This document shows, piece by piece, positions 23,641 through 35,534 of a stretch of 64,000 nt of DNA. Position 1 is the stretch's first letter. Each line of letters begins with the position of its first letter. Under the pieces are notes generated by a model. It saw only the letters and a list, made by a program, of their open reading frames with translations. It had not been told where the DNA came from and made no database searches. The position numbers and the translations under genes were made by a program. Source of the stretch: Macrothele yani (taxonomy: Eukaryota; Arthropoda; Arachnida; Araneae; Macrothelidae); contig CM077011.1 of assembly GCA_039090855.1 (NCBI GenBank), forward strand, positions 27,991,001 to 28,055,000, in the 5' to 3' direction.

Positions 23641-23752
23641 GTAATTCCACTCTTCCGTCATCAGCCCAGTAATTCCACTCTTCCGTCATCAGCCCAGTAA
23701 TTCCACTTTTCCGTAATCATTCCAGTAATTCCACTCTTCCGTCATCAGCCCA
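23641..23752. repeat. Four tandem copies of a 28-bp unit
   Basis: The unit starts GTAATTCCACTCTTCCGTCA and ends TCAGCCCA. Units 1, 2 and 4 are identical; unit 3 has a few substitutions. Confidence 0.92.
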
Positions 23753-24146
23753 GAATTTAAGGGGTTTTGACCGTGCGCGGTTGGTTCGGGGAACACTAGG
23801 GAAACTCGCACAACTTTATCTCCCAGCCCAGACACCGAATTCTAATCTAAATAGAATATCGTTGGGAATAGGTAGAACGTGCCATTCAGACCTATACTCG
23901 CCCTTTCTGAGCGCATTGCGTGAACGTGAAAGCTTAGTGGAACTGTATTTGTTCCACGTTGCCACATTAAAAGTTATTTTGTCTGACGTCGGAACTGAAT
24001 TCAATCAGTGCACCACCTGAACAAAATTAATATACACTTTTAGTTAATGCATACGTCTAATCTTAGAAAAATGTGGGCGTAAAGGGAAAACAATCCAGAA
24101 TGGTAAACAGATACAGCAATAGAAAGAACATTGTTAGGTACAAAAA

Positions 24147-24358
24147 CGCCCCTGTGGCACAGTGGTGTAAGCGCTGCTTCTGACCATTTGTCCGAGATGG
24201 GTCCGGGTTCGAATTTCGGTGATTTATTTATAAATGTAATGTGTCATCTTACCAATAAATTTTACGGCATTACTGGCTCTCTTCCTTCTCTAGATTTGGA
24301 CGTGCGGCTGTTTATAGCCCATCGAGATGCTCGTGTTGGTCGTTAAACCCACAAACAA
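24147..24358 (+). mobile_element. tRNA-derived SINE, family A, copy 3 (diverged)
   Basis: The head reads CCCTGTGGCACAGTGGTGTA with B box GGTTCGAATTT. The middle is rearranged around 24220-24260. The 3' end GTTGGTCGTTAAACCCAC and an A/C-rich tail match the family. Confidence 0.75.
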
Positions 24359-24576
24359 CAACGAAATGAAGAAAAGTTCTTAGATAAGGCAACTAACTGA
24401 AAAAGAAGTTGTATTAATGCATATCAAACTACGGAAGCCTAATGGAATGGAAATGGGAAGGTCACGTAGTATGGAGGGAAAATGAGAGTTCGGCTATACG
24501 GAATTCTGAAGTATGACACAGGAAGAGAATGGAGCTCAAGTGCAGAGAAATGAGTGTAAAACGAGGTAACGACATG

Positions 24577-25812
24577 TTCAGTATTGTATACTATGTGTGC
24601 AAAAGCATTCAGATACCTCCACATATGCAAATGAACGTGCATTTGGAGAAGCAGACGCACACACCCGCTGTGTGTTGGTGCTGTATATAAAGAAAAGCGG
24701 TGGTACTCGTGTCAGACCGCATTACAAGCTATTGTGCCTCAGGGAGCTGAACTGACGGACTTTGTTAGGGGCATAGAGGTTGGATGCTACCTGAGTAAGC
24801 GATCACTGCATGGCATTGCCACTCTTCTGGGATTTCCTCAAACCACTGTCACTGTTGTTCTTCATCGCTGATAAGCAGATGGCGCCACGCTCTGAAAGAC
24901 CGCACAAACTGAGTGATCGTGCCGAAGAAGCTTACTGCTTAATGTGAGGAAGGAACGCACGTCCTCCGCCACAGACCTGGTCGGTCGACCTCGCACAAGC
25001 CACTGGAACAGCTGTTTACACCAGAACAGTCCGTCATGAACTGCAGGCCCCCTGTTGCCATGTTAGGTTAGATACTCACGAGCTCTATATCACTGCACGA
25101 AATGCCAGACAACCACTGCAGTGGTGCCTCGCACGCCGTTTGTAGACAATAGAAGAGTGTTTGTGTGGATGGACGAATCACACTACTAACCCTTTCGTTC
25201 GGATAAACGTATTTAGATGTGGTATTCGTCAAGGGTACGCTGTCAAGCAGACTGCATTGTACCGACGGTCAACTTTGGTGGGATCTGTGATAGTGTGGAG
25301 TTGTCTCTGATACGAAGGATTCGGCCTTTTGGTTGTTGTGCCTTCCACCCTAACGGCTACCAGGTACGAAGACATTCTAAACAGTTCCGCACTACCTACA
25401 CTGTGGGCACCGATTCCTGCCTGTTTCAGCGAGATAGAGCTTTTTGCCGCACTGCAAGGTCTGTACAGACGAAGGGTTTGATGAGCAGAACGTCCAAGCC
25501 TTGAATTGGCGGGCCGAAAACCCCATTTAAATCCTGTAGAACATCTGTGGGGCGCTCTGGAACACCAAATCCGATCTCCGGCCGGTAGGACCTTCCTGTA
25601 CTGCAGCTCTGGCAGAAACTTTTAGGAGAAACGAAGGAAAACTATATACGTTACAGACCTACCTGCATTTTGTGGAAGGCATGTCCAACAAGTCGCTTAA
25701 GTCATAACAGACAAAGATGAGGTGACTGTGAACTGATTTCGTCTAATGGATGGTCTTGTTTCCTCTCGACCTTGGTGCTCGAATACTTTTGTCTACATAT
25801 TGTACTGTCATG
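24577..25812 (+). mobile_element. Tc1/mariner element, strongly decayed
   Basis: The ends at about 24577-24612 and 25778-25812 form a diverged inverted repeat around CAAAAG(T/C)ATTC. Inside, + strand pieces read VGCYLSKRSLHGIATLLGF (DNA-binding helices) and, near 25520-25560, VEHLWGALEHQIRSP (the Glu region). The frame has many stops. It is one of the oldest Tc1 copies here. Confidence 0.65.
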
Positions 25813-26322
25813 GTTTCTAGTAGTGCTTCATTGGATTCGAATTCGAATCTTAGCATCGTGTTCCGATCTAGAAACCTGAATAAATTTCAGCTTCCTAACG
25901 TTAATCATGCATCAACGTAATTGTTGACACAGCGTTTTGAACCTGAGAAACGCAGACTCCAAACAACTTAAACGTTTCATCAAAACGCAAAATCGTTACA
26001 ACTGAAAACTGACGTTTAGAAACGTATTCTGTAATCGATTTAATTAATATGTGTATATAAATGTATTCTGTAATCGATTTAATTATGTGTATATTTAATG
26101 TGTGTCGAGTACTTTTGCCCTTGACTATTAACTTATTGGTTTGCGAAGAGGGTTTTAGTTTGATGACACTGATGTCTACAGTTAGCGGGCATTGAAGACC
26201 AAATTCGAGCGGATCGTGTCGAATTCGTATATATTACAGTTAAAAGTTCAGGAAATACCGTCCGCTAACTTCCTATTTGTAATTTTCAGTATCAGTGTAT
26301 ACGAGTGTTGTCATTTACTCTC

Positions 26323-26354
<32 letters not shown>

Positions 26355-27785
26355 CTGAATTCAAGAGATTTATTTTCTGATATTGTTTTTTAAACTACTG
26401 GGACTTACCATCATAGCCACGCGAGTTAAAGGAATGGCTCGAGAATGCATGGAGCCTGATTCTTGTCGGCTGCTAGAATTTTTTTTTTTTTTGGAACTAC
26501 GTAATTTTTTTTACCTTTTTCCTTTCCCATATATATATATTGAAGGATGTAAAAACTAAAACAAGGCATGTGATCACGTGATTCAGAACATCACACTGAA
26601 CCATTTATTCCATACCGGGTCGAAGCATTGTGTATCTCATTGGCGTCTCGTGAAGGAAACATGTATTCAAAAAGACTTCGAAGCTACATGTACATCCGAT
26701 TTACTTAGGATTTTTCATTTTTCTCAAAAACGTTTTAGTAATTTCAATTGTTAATAAAGGGATTTTACTTATTTACTTCTTTGTAATACAAGAGACAGTA
26801 ACAGTGGGAGAACTGGTTTTGTCGAGCTTAGTGCATTAGACAATGTGAAACCAGAAAACTTGCTTATAATAATATCTCGTTGTGTATAGGTGTAGTCTGG
26901 TGACGTAGTTGATGGCTACATTTTCATTTTGCAAACGTGTTTCTTAGTCGACCACTTTTGCCCTTGACCTTTGACACTGAATTATTGTCCTAGTCGGAGC
27001 TGTGAGTTACGGTGGATAGGCAGTATAACAGCACACTACTTCCCTGTATCTCTGGACGAAAGCTAACGATTGCTAGACTTTTCGTGTGTGAAGCATTTAG
27101 ATAAATATTTCTATGGTACAAAAATGTGTTATGCGCATTCTTATGCAATAGAAACTAATGTGATTTTAAAAATTTATACTTTGGGAAATTAATGGTAAAC
27201 TGCGTAATGGAGTGTCGTAAAACGTGGCAGAGCTCTTGTTTTTTCAAAGTTGTTTGAAGTGCGTCCGTGACTGAAAAAAATGTAACTGAGTAGTATTTTA
27301 CATCCCCGTGGCGTAGCATTCTTTCATTCGTAATTGTTACCTATGTAACGTTTTATGCAGTGACTTTAAAATGAGGAACAAAGTAAAGCACATAAAAAAA
27401 TGTGCTGTTTTATTATTAGGTAACATCGGAATTTTTTTAATTTGCGTGTCATGTGTAATGTGCGGTCTAAACGGCCAATAAAATGTGGTTTAATGGTGCA
27501 CATTTATTGAATATACTGATGTGGGGTCCGATATATGTTAGGACTTCAATGTAGATTTAAATGGCAGGCACTAAAACGACTCCTTTGCCCTCAGTATACA
27601 GTTTGCGTATCGTACTTCGTCCCGAATTTCAGAGAATGCCTCTGAAATTGTTTTTTGAAGTCATGCAATGCACGCAGTCTGTCTGCTATTTCATGAAAGG
27701 CTTTTCTGGAAGACCCATTGAGCGACTTGCTTTTGGAAGCCCTTCAGTTGTGCAGTTACGTACTATGCAACACTCCTTCTGAGGG
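25813..27785. other. No recognisable gene; small tandem duplication at 26022-26095
   Basis: AT-rich DNA. A segment of about 36 bp around TATTCTGTAATCGATTTAATT is duplicated in tandem. Two places (near 26108 and 26945) share ACTTTTGCCCTTGAC, perhaps old element ends. A 73-codon frame at 27561-27782 has no known motif. Confidence 0.35.
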
Positions 27786-27789
27786 GTCT

Positions 27790-28215
27790 AGTGGTCTGGG
27801 ACCCCTAGGTTTGCGGGTAGTCGTCTGAGTTGGTTCCGGATTCAAGTCCCGGATGAGGCTGGTAGTGTGTCTTACGGCTGTTTTGTTGTTGTTGGGGGTT
27901 TTAATGACCACTCCGAATAACTCAATGGATTATAAGCCGTCACCCGTCCCTAATTTAGGATCACTGGTTCCAGGGAAGGGAGAAAGCCAACGCCGTAAGA
28001 CAAACACAACATCCATGCCTCACCGGGATTTGAACACATAGACTCTTCTCGGACGAATGGTCAGAAGCCAGCGCTTGGACCACTGCGACCGCAGCCCGTC
28101 CGTAATCTAGGGTCACTCCCTGGAAGTAGTGACCCTAGATTAGGGACGGGCTGCTTCTTATATCACTGACTTGCTTGGTAATGGTGGCCGTTAAACCTTG
28201 GAACAACGATAACAA
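27790..28215 (+). mobile_element. SINE family A copy with a second, inverted SINE inside
   Basis: The outer + copy is split: head at 27790-27885 (B box GATTCAAGTCC, GTGTCTTACGG) and 3' part at about 28096-28215 ending GGTGGCCGTTAAACCT. Between them is a minus-strand copy of the same family at 27886-28095, whose body reads in reverse. The junction near 28101-28142 forms a hairpin with 15-bp exact arms around TAGGGTCACT. Confidence 0.75.
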
Positions 28216-29319
28216 AACAGCAGCCTGTAATTCATTTGTGATGCTCCTCGTGAGAGGGGTGATATTATCTAAAGAGTGCTGTTATAGGACATTGTAATGT
28301 GTTCTCAGAAAAGTTTTTGATTTATGGAGATGCTGTCAAACTGGCGGCTCGTGCAAAGAAATTTTGGGACCCGTAAATGAAGAATAAACGAAATTTCGTT
28401 TCTGAGTAAAAAAAGATGGCTTGAGATCTGAAATGTTACCTCCTAACTTTCCTAACTGATATCACGCCGCATTTGAATGTGTTAAATACATACAGTATTT
28501 GTCCATTCCCAGGAGAATCCAGGCCGTCTTGAATGCAAAAGGCGGTCCTACACCACAGAGCTGGCTCAAAATGTAGCAAAATGCTAACATGGGGAAAAAA
28601 GTTGTAGCAAAATGCTACAGATAGTTAGCCGGTTTTGTCGCTCGGCAAGTCCTAACCTCAACTGAATCGTTCACACCAACAACGCTTTAGACATCAGTGG
28701 AAAATTAATGTTTTATAGCCGGAGGGGGGGAGATGCCGTAGGTGTCATGGCTGACTTTGGTTTAAACTTGAACTTTGAATGGGGAAAGGTGTGTAATCCC
28801 TCTAACCTCAATAATCTTACCGTGCTACACTGTTTATGGAGTGTATGGAGGAGGAGGGGGTGATTTAGCCAACAGGTGCTATAGGAACATACCTTTAAGG
28901 ATGAAACAAATAATATTAGTGGAGTGCGAATCGCTTCCAGAATTTCAGAAGCTTTAGTTTTCACAGAAGTAGAAAAGCGGGAACAGAATCTGCTGACGAT
29001 TGATATTTAAACATTATTTTGCTATGGACACTAATTTTTCTCTTGCATTTTGGAATAACTCATCGCATTTCGCGAAAATAACGACCGTAAATTAACCTCT
29101 GCTACACCATATTAGGCATGGAATTCTTTCTTTTACCAGGTGTTTCCACATTTTTGCCCATCCCCTGTAGCTGTTTTTGTAACAAGCTGTCATTGTTAAA
29201 ATCAAATCTAAAAATAAAGTTTGACCCACTTCGAATGCTGCATAGAGTTTTTCTGATTAAATGACATTACTTGGTAAAACTATAGATTTTAAAGTGTTTG
29301 TTCCTCAGCTAGGGACACC
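28216..29319. other. No recognisable gene
   Basis: Mixed sequence with a G-rich patch near 28722-28731 and GGAGGAGGGGGTG near 28848-28860. Short frames only. Confidence 0.35.
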
Positions 29320-29500
29320 CTTATTAAGGATTTTGATGACAGGTATAAACCATTTGACGAAGTCAAAACAAACATACATCTGTTCAGCAATCTATTGAAT
29401 GTTGGCATTGAAAGCATAGACCCCATTTACCAAATGGAAGTGTATATCAACATCAAGCAGACAAATTTATTAGAGCTCGATCACAGACTAGAACGGAATT
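29320..29500 (+). pseudogene. hAT transposase fragment (ZBED/SCAND3-like)
   Basis: One frame gives FDDRYKPFDEVKTNIHLF, SNLLNVGIESIDPIYQ and MEVYINIKQTN. This follows the pattern 'F.DRF.DF......LF..PF..D....P...QMELI.LQ' of the region before the dimerisation domain in hAT transposases of the ZBED/SCAND3 type. Flanking sequence holds no further hAT match. The call rests on a pattern of spaced residues. Confidence 0.45.
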
Positions 29501-29854
29501 GTACCCTTTTTTGTGCAACCTACTACAAAATTTTTAACATTGTAGTCGGCTGAAAGAGAAAAGGGTACACGCTACAGACCAAACTTAACCCAATATATAT
29601 TATACTGTATTTACTGTATAACATTCAACTTAATTTGCTGTTGTAAGGGGAGGGAGGAATTTTTTCTTTGTTTCAGCACAAAATAAAAACATGTACAAAA
29701 ACGACAGGAGTAGTTCCCCGAGCCCCTCTGTCAAAATTCTCTGGATATGCCTATGACTCAGTATTTCGGGAAGTGTTGGCAATGAAACCGGTTCTTCTCG
29801 TAGTCGGGGTCCACCTGCTGTAAAATACTGTGTTGGTTGTTTACGCTTTCCAAC

Positions 29855-30880
29855 CGTAGGTTGAAGAAGCGTATATGCTCCAGCTTTTTCCGTCTGTCCG
29901 TCCATCTGTCCGTCTGTCGGCACGATAACTCACGTAAAAATGGTTCGATTTCGATGAAATTTTAGTATGTGGTAGGGGACCACCAGGGAACCAACCTTAT
30001 TGAAAATGGGTGAAGTGGGGTCAAAGGTCACGCCATAAGAACGAGATCCATTTCATTGCCTTTATGCGTCATAACATGCGTAAATATGGTTCGATTTCGA
30101 TGAAATTTCAGTATGTGGTAGGGAACTACCTGGGCACGAACCCTATTGCGAATTGGGGTCAAAGGTCAGGTAGGGCATAAGAGCGGGATTTATTCCATTG
30201 CCCTTATGCGTCATAACTTGCGTAAAAATGGTTCGATTTCGATGAAATTTTGGTATCTGGTAAGGAACCACCTGGGAACGAAACCTATTGAAAATGGACG
30301 AAATGGGGTCAAAGGTCAGGGCATAAACGTGGAATCCATTTCATTGCCTTTATGCGTCATAACATGTGTAAATGTGGTTCGATTTCGATGAAATTTTAGT
30401 ATGTGGTAGGGAGCCACTGGGGACGAAGCCTATTGAAAATGGGCGAAATGGGGTCAAAGGTCAGGACACTGGAGTGGGATCCATTCCATTGCCTTTGTGC
30501 ATCATAACTTACCAAAAAATGTTTCGATTGCGACAAAACGTTATCATGTTGTTCCGGAGGTATAGTGAACCGGTTCTGTTGAATATCAAAGAAATGGGGT
30601 CAAAGGTCATTGCACAAAAGCAAGATTTATTCCACAGCCATTATTCTCATAACTTGCGTAAAACTGCTTCTATTGCAACAAATCTTTAGTATGTTATTCT
30701 TGAGGTGTACTGAACCGGTTCTGTTGAATATCATCGAAATGGGGTCAAAGGTCAGGATACAGGAGCAAGATTTATTCCACAGCCATTATCCTCATAACTT
30801 GAGTAATAATTTCTGGTATGTTGGAAAGCGTATCATAATCAATGCATTGCATGATTTTACTAATTTGTCTTAGAGTTTCC
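29855..30880 (+). repeat. Modular 150-bp-unit repeat, longest copy
   Basis: Six modules start near 29927, 30067, 30207, 30345, 30502 and 30645. The first four are of the 'TTCGATTTCGATGAAATTT' type with 'GGGAACCACCTGGGAACGAA', the last two of the 'CGATTGCGACAAAA' type with 'TTGTTCCGGAGGTA'. All share ATGGGGTCAAAGGTCA. The left end CCAACCGTAGGTTGAAGAAG also closes the minus copy at 59870. The frames through the modules match no protein I know. Confidence 0.85.
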
Positions 30881-31285
30881 ATCTGAAGTAAAGAATGGGC
30901 AATTCGCTGGAACGGAAATTCGGGTTTGTAGTACTGTGGGAAATCTTCGATGCGGTACTTTCAGTAAAGCAGTTCACATGTAAAGAGACCGTTCGCCTAT
31001 TGCTATTAAGCATTCGGCTTGAACGCTTTTCAAAAAGAGCACTGAAATTAAACTGCCACTCTTCGGACTTGAGAATTATCATTGTCACGGGAGGGGGGGG
31101 GTGTTACATTATTTACGAGAACAGCAAGATGTATCTCCCTATTCTCCAAGGAAAAAACTGGAAAACCTCTTCCTGTGCCTCTACTTTACTGCATCCATTT
31201 GAATAAGACAGTTCCTGGGGCGATTAATGCAATAGTGTAATCACCTTAAATGGAGATCCAGTGTTCTCGTAATATATAAAACATA
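30881..31285. other. No recognisable gene
   Basis: No protein motif. A run of G near 31090-31098. Confidence 0.4.
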
Positions 31286-31327
31286 CATACATACATACAT
31301 ACATACATACATACATACATACATACA

Positions 31328-31357
<30 letters not shown>
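31286..31357. repeat. (CATA)n microsatellite, LINE 3' tail
   Basis: About 17 tetranucleotide units. It abuts the 3' end of the minus-strand LINE and is probably its microsatellite tail, expanded. Confidence 0.9.
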
Positions 31358-31358
<1 letters not shown>

Positions 31359-33700
31359 CACCAAGCTGTTCTTTAATATTCAGAGGTTAGCTCTTCACAG
31401 AAAGAACTCATTGTTGCTGTCTCAGGCGTCTCCGATTACAGCGATCTCGGCACACAGCTCGAGCTTCATTAACACCCATCACACGCCGCACACAAGGCCT
31501 TTTGTACTTCATACTCATTACTTTTTCTCATTCAGACATTCCTGAATCTGGTCCTCCCATGATTTCCTTGGCCTTCCTCTACCTTTCTTTCCGGCCACTT
31601 AGGCTGAATAAATTCTCTTAGTAAGTATCTCATCACATATTCTCTCAATATGGCCAAACCACCTAAGAATATTAGTCTCCATCCTACTAACAACATTTTG
31701 CCTCACATTACACAACTGCAACAAATCTTCATTCCTCACGTGATCAGGACGTGTCTTACAACCCCCCCCCCGTAAGTAACGCATCTCCCCAGCACACAAG
31801 CGACTCCTATGTCTTTTCTTCAGAACTCAGGTATCACTGCCATATATCAGAGTAGGAACAATTACACTTTCATATACAGCCATTCGGGACTTTCTTGAGA
31901 ATCCATTATTCCTGTGAAATCCTCCTAAGGCAGCTATCACTTTTAATGAAGAGTTCACTCGCCTACTAATTTCACCATCTAATTTGTTCTCCCTGTCGAA
32001 CATGCTTCCCAAATATACAAACTCGTGTTTACCTGATCAATAACGGTGTCATTTAGACTTATCCTGCATACCCTACTAACAGTTCCTCGCTCAAAAACCA
32101 TAACTTTGGGGTTTCCCTTACTTATACTGAGTTTGAAATTCATACAAACTTCGTACATCCGAGCCAGCATACTCTGCAACTCACTTTCGCTCTCTGCCAA
32201 CAGCAATCTACACCCACGGATATTACCAAGACATAAACCAGTATTGTCCAGTTTGGCATCACGCATGCTCATATCAATAAATTTATTGAACAACTATGGT
32301 GACATTACACATCCCCGTCTGACTCCTGTTCCAATAGAAACCAATTTTGATACAACACTATTTACTCGTACGCATGCTCTACTGCCAACATACATGGCAT
32401 TCATATTATTGAGTAGATTCCCAGTGATACCATATTTATTCAGTACCTTCCGCAGAAGAGTCCTATTTACTCGGTCATAAGCTTTCTGTAAGTCAAAACT
32501 TTCTTACCAACAGACAGATGCTTTCCAATCGTCAAACGTAATGCGAAAATTTGCTTAATGCAGCCCTTACCAGGCATAAAGCCACTCTGTACATCTCACA
32601 CTTTTTCTGATGTAAGACCCCGTACCTTATCAATAACAATCTTTCCAAATACTTTCCCTGGCACACTCAGCAAACTGATACAACAAAAGTTCTTGCATTC
32701 AGTCTGATCACCCTTTCCCTTATACAAGGGAACAATGGTAGCATCACTCCAATCCTGAGGGACCATTCCTAACTCCCAGCACAACTGGCAAATTTCAGTT
32801 AACCAGTCAATTACAGAGTCACCACCATAATTTAGCATCTCAGCAGTTATGCCATCCACTACTGGAGCCTTACCATTCTAAAGATATTTTAGAGCTTTAA
32901 CACACCTCTTCTCTCAAGATCCCTCTGGTACTTTCATCTCTCACTGGGACATCATCTGCTTCTGCCTCAGAATCACCATTGCTTTCATGCTCTAATAACT
33001 CACAGAAGTATTCACCCCATCTTTCACTTAACTCATTGGGCTCCCATATCAATTCTCCGGTCCTATTCTTCACACAACTTATAATTTTATTTCCAGAGAG
33101 ATTTTCTACCTTTTCAAAAAGCCGATTCACGCCTTTCCACCCTTTACTTCCTATCTTTTGCTTTACTCTGGCGAACCAGCTTGGCTGCTTCACGCTTTAC
33201 AGCGATATTTATCCTCAGAAATTCTACCTTGCAACATCCCCAAATATGTTTCCTCCTTTTCCTTAAGAGCTTCTTTAATCTCACTGTACCACCAAATCAC
33301 CTCTTTTACCTACTACTGCAGTACCACAGACCTCTTCAGCAGCAGTGACAACGCAGTTCTTAAAATATGCCCACTTCTTTTCTACATCCCTCTCACAAGA
33401 CGTCAACTCATTCAGTCGTTTTCTGAGCAATTCAGAGTAACGTTGATGTAAAAACAACATCCTCATTTCTAATCATTCTGTAGTATGTATTCCGTTCGGT
33501 ACTTCTCAGAAAGGGTACTACTCTCTCTAAGTTTTTTACCTCGTTCTTGACATGAACTGAACGTTTTTGTATCAGGTCCTGATATAAGAAATATTTTTTT
33601 TCTCTTGTCAGTTATAACTCATCAATTCTCACCACTTTATCATTGAACATTTTTTTCGAGCTCCTCCCATGTGGTTTGGGCGACTGTGCATTTTGTTCAA
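31358..33700 (-). pseudogene. RTE-like LINE reverse transcriptase, degenerate
   Basis: On the minus strand, in coding order: LRKRLNELTSCERDVEKKW (33281-33466), RVKQKIGSKGWKGVNRLF (32897-33193), GITAEMLNYGGD, WSDATIVPLYKGKGD and ISLLSVPGKVFGK (32596-32859), then SFDLQKAYDRVNRTLL near 32490 with the first catalytic Asp, then LDNTGLCLGNIRGC and LLLAESESELQSML (31979-32293), KLDGEISRRVNSSLKVIAA and YESVIVPTLIYGS (31827-32012), and ILRWFGHIERICDEILTK (31599-31799). This is the order of an RTE-like arthropod LINE. The segment that should carry YADD is missing between RGC and LLLAES. The endonuclease domain is absent, and the frame is broken repeatedly. Confidence 0.82.
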
Positions 33701-34005
33701 ACATAGGTTCTTAACGCAGTCGGTTCGCTTTTTCATGTTCATCGTAGCTGCGAGGAGAACCTGGTTCATGCCACAACAAAAAGCAGTCTAGATATGTGTT
33801 CAGGCTTTGTACGAATGATGTGCCTTATTGATTCGTTCTTTTTTTTTTTTTTTTTTGTGTGTATATGTACATTGAAGAGCAATTGAATTAGAGACAGCTG
33901 GCGTTATGCAAATGTGGCGCTGTGGGCGGCCCTGTAAACTGAAACAACATGACGTGTGCAGCGATCCGACAATATAAGGAGTGATCCGACGGGAATCAGA
34001 AAGAG

Positions 34006-34432
34006 GAGCCGCGGATGGATTAGTGGTTAGTGTTTCAGACTATCGATGCTGGGTCCCCAGGTTCAAGCCTGGGCTGATCTTTCAGAGATGGTGTGATTTA
34101 CTAACAATCGCTGAATATCCGCCGTGCATCGGACGAGCACGTTAAGTGACGGCCCCCAGGCTGGACCCACTGGTTAAATGGGTATCCTTTCCTATACCCC
34201 ACCTGAAATTCTCTCACCCCTCTATGTGCAATATCATACTTGTACGGTGGCGCCATCTACTGTACTCTAATCTCACTACAAACTGTTCTGTCAAAGTCGC
34301 TAGACTTGCTCTCATTCCTTCCGTTTCTGTGTCCTGCCCAAAAGGCGTTCTCGCTGTAGGTGGCTGGGACCTAAACTCTCCTCCCTGTGGACGTAAGTCC
34401 TACAAGAAAATGACGCTGAGCCCCCCCCCCCC
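34006..34432 (+). mobile_element. tRNA-derived SINE, family B, with poly(C) 3' end
   Basis: The head reads GCCGCGGATGGATTAGTGG, with B box GGTTCAAGCC. It is inserted in a Tc1 copy between direct repeats GAATCA(G)(A/T)AAGAG at 33993-34005 and 34433-34445. The sister Tc1 at 44140-45334 shows the uninterrupted site. The body ends TGACGCTGAG followed by about 12 C, where an A or microsatellite tail would be usual. The body also resembles part of SINE family C (CGCCGTGCATCGGACGAGCA). Confidence 0.85.
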
Positions 34433-34456
34433 GAATCAGTAAGAGTCGGACGCAGT

Positions 34457-35479
34457 GTGGGAAAGACGAAGGATCTAAGCACATTTGATCGTGGGCAAAT
34501 TGTCGGGGCCCGACGAATGGGTCAGTCCATCTCGGAAGTTGTGCAGGCACTGGCATTTCCAGGAGCCACTGTGTCACGGGTGCACTGTGAGTACATCGAA
34601 ACCGGTAAAACCATCCGTGCAAGGGCCAACTGCCGTGGACAACAGTGTGTGGATGAGCGGGGTCATCGTCGACTAGCTCGCATTGTAACAGCGGATAGAC
34701 GGGCCACAGTGCAAGAAATCACTCGGCAATTTAACGCTGGTGCACAAAAACGTGTAAGCAGTCACACCATCCAGAACCATCTTCTTGCTATGGGGTACAG
34801 AAGCCATCGTCCCACAAGGGTACCGCTGCTGACCGCACATCACAGGGTGCAAAGATTAGCATGGGCGCGGGAACATTGCCACTGGACCCTAAACATGTGG
34901 GAAAATGTTGCCTGGACTGATGAGTCGAGATTCACGTTGGTACGAGTACGGCGCTAACCACATGAAGCGATGGATCCTTCTTGCCAGCAGGGTACTCTTC
35001 AAGCCGGTGGGTGTGGCAGTCTCGTCTGGAGGATGTTTACGTGGACTGAAATGGGACCCCTGATACGCGTGGCATCGTCCCTCACAGGTCAACGTTACCG
35101 GGATATCCTGGACGACCATTTGCTCCCGTTTGTGCGTCTTCAACATCCCACTGGGGACCTCACCCTGCAACAAGGCAATGAACCGTGCCATCGCTCCCGA
35201 ATTGTATCCGAATGGTTGTAAGAACACTCCACCGACGTGACCTCGCTTCCTTGGCCAGCTAGGTCACCTGACCTCAATCCCATTGAGCACATCTGGCATG
35301 CCATCGAGAGAGATGTTCGAGGCTCTGACTCCCCTCCATGAAATCTTCGTGAACTGTGGGAGTTTGTTGAGGGGACGTGGATCCGTATGGCTTCCCAACG
35401 CTTCCGGTGTCTTGTCGAGTCCATGCCGAGACGAATCGCCGCCGTCATCAGGGCGAAAGGTGGTGCTACACGTTACTAG
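34457..35479 (+). pseudogene. Tc1-like transposase, family 1, frameshifted
   Basis: The frame 34457-34957 gives MGKTKDLSTFDRGQIVGARR (first helix-turn-helix), the second DNA-binding domain with RATVQEITRQFNAG and SSHTIQNHLLAMGY, and ENVAWTDESRFTLV with the first catalytic Asp. A frameshift follows near 34940. Other frames continue with VWRMFTWTEMGPLIRV, LQQGNEPCHRS (the second catalytic Asp appears as Gly) and NPIEHIWHAIERDV, ending RAKGGATRY with stop at 35477-35479. The start at 34457 is the conserved MGK start of this family. Confidence 0.85.
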
Positions 35480-35534
35480 ACAGGTATCTCTAATTCAATT
35501 GCTCTTCAGTGTATATGTACTGATTTATTTATAG

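Larger units (their letters stand above)
22589..23790 (+). mobile_element. Tc1-like element, decayed
   Basis: The left end begins next to TA (22587-22588) with CACTGCCTGACCACG and AAAAAAAGTCGCGGTG, which resembles TIRs of Tc1 elements widespread in fish and amphibians. The matching right end was not found, so the right limit is approximate. It contains the transposase relic below and a 28-bp tandem repeat at its 3' side. Confidence 0.65.
33870..35511 (+). mobile_element. Tc1-like element, family 1, with nested SINE
   Basis: The TIRs begin CA(T/C)TGAAGAGCAATTGAAT and are flanked by TA on both sides (33868-33869, 35512-35513). Removing the nested SINE and one copy of its 13-bp duplication leaves about 1.2 kb, the length of the inverted sister copy at 44140-45334. 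TA duplication is the hallmark of Tc1/mariner insertion. Confidence 0.92.

Noticed and set aside
27561..27782. 73-codon frame
   Set aside because: No motif, splice context or repeat match; chance is sufficient.
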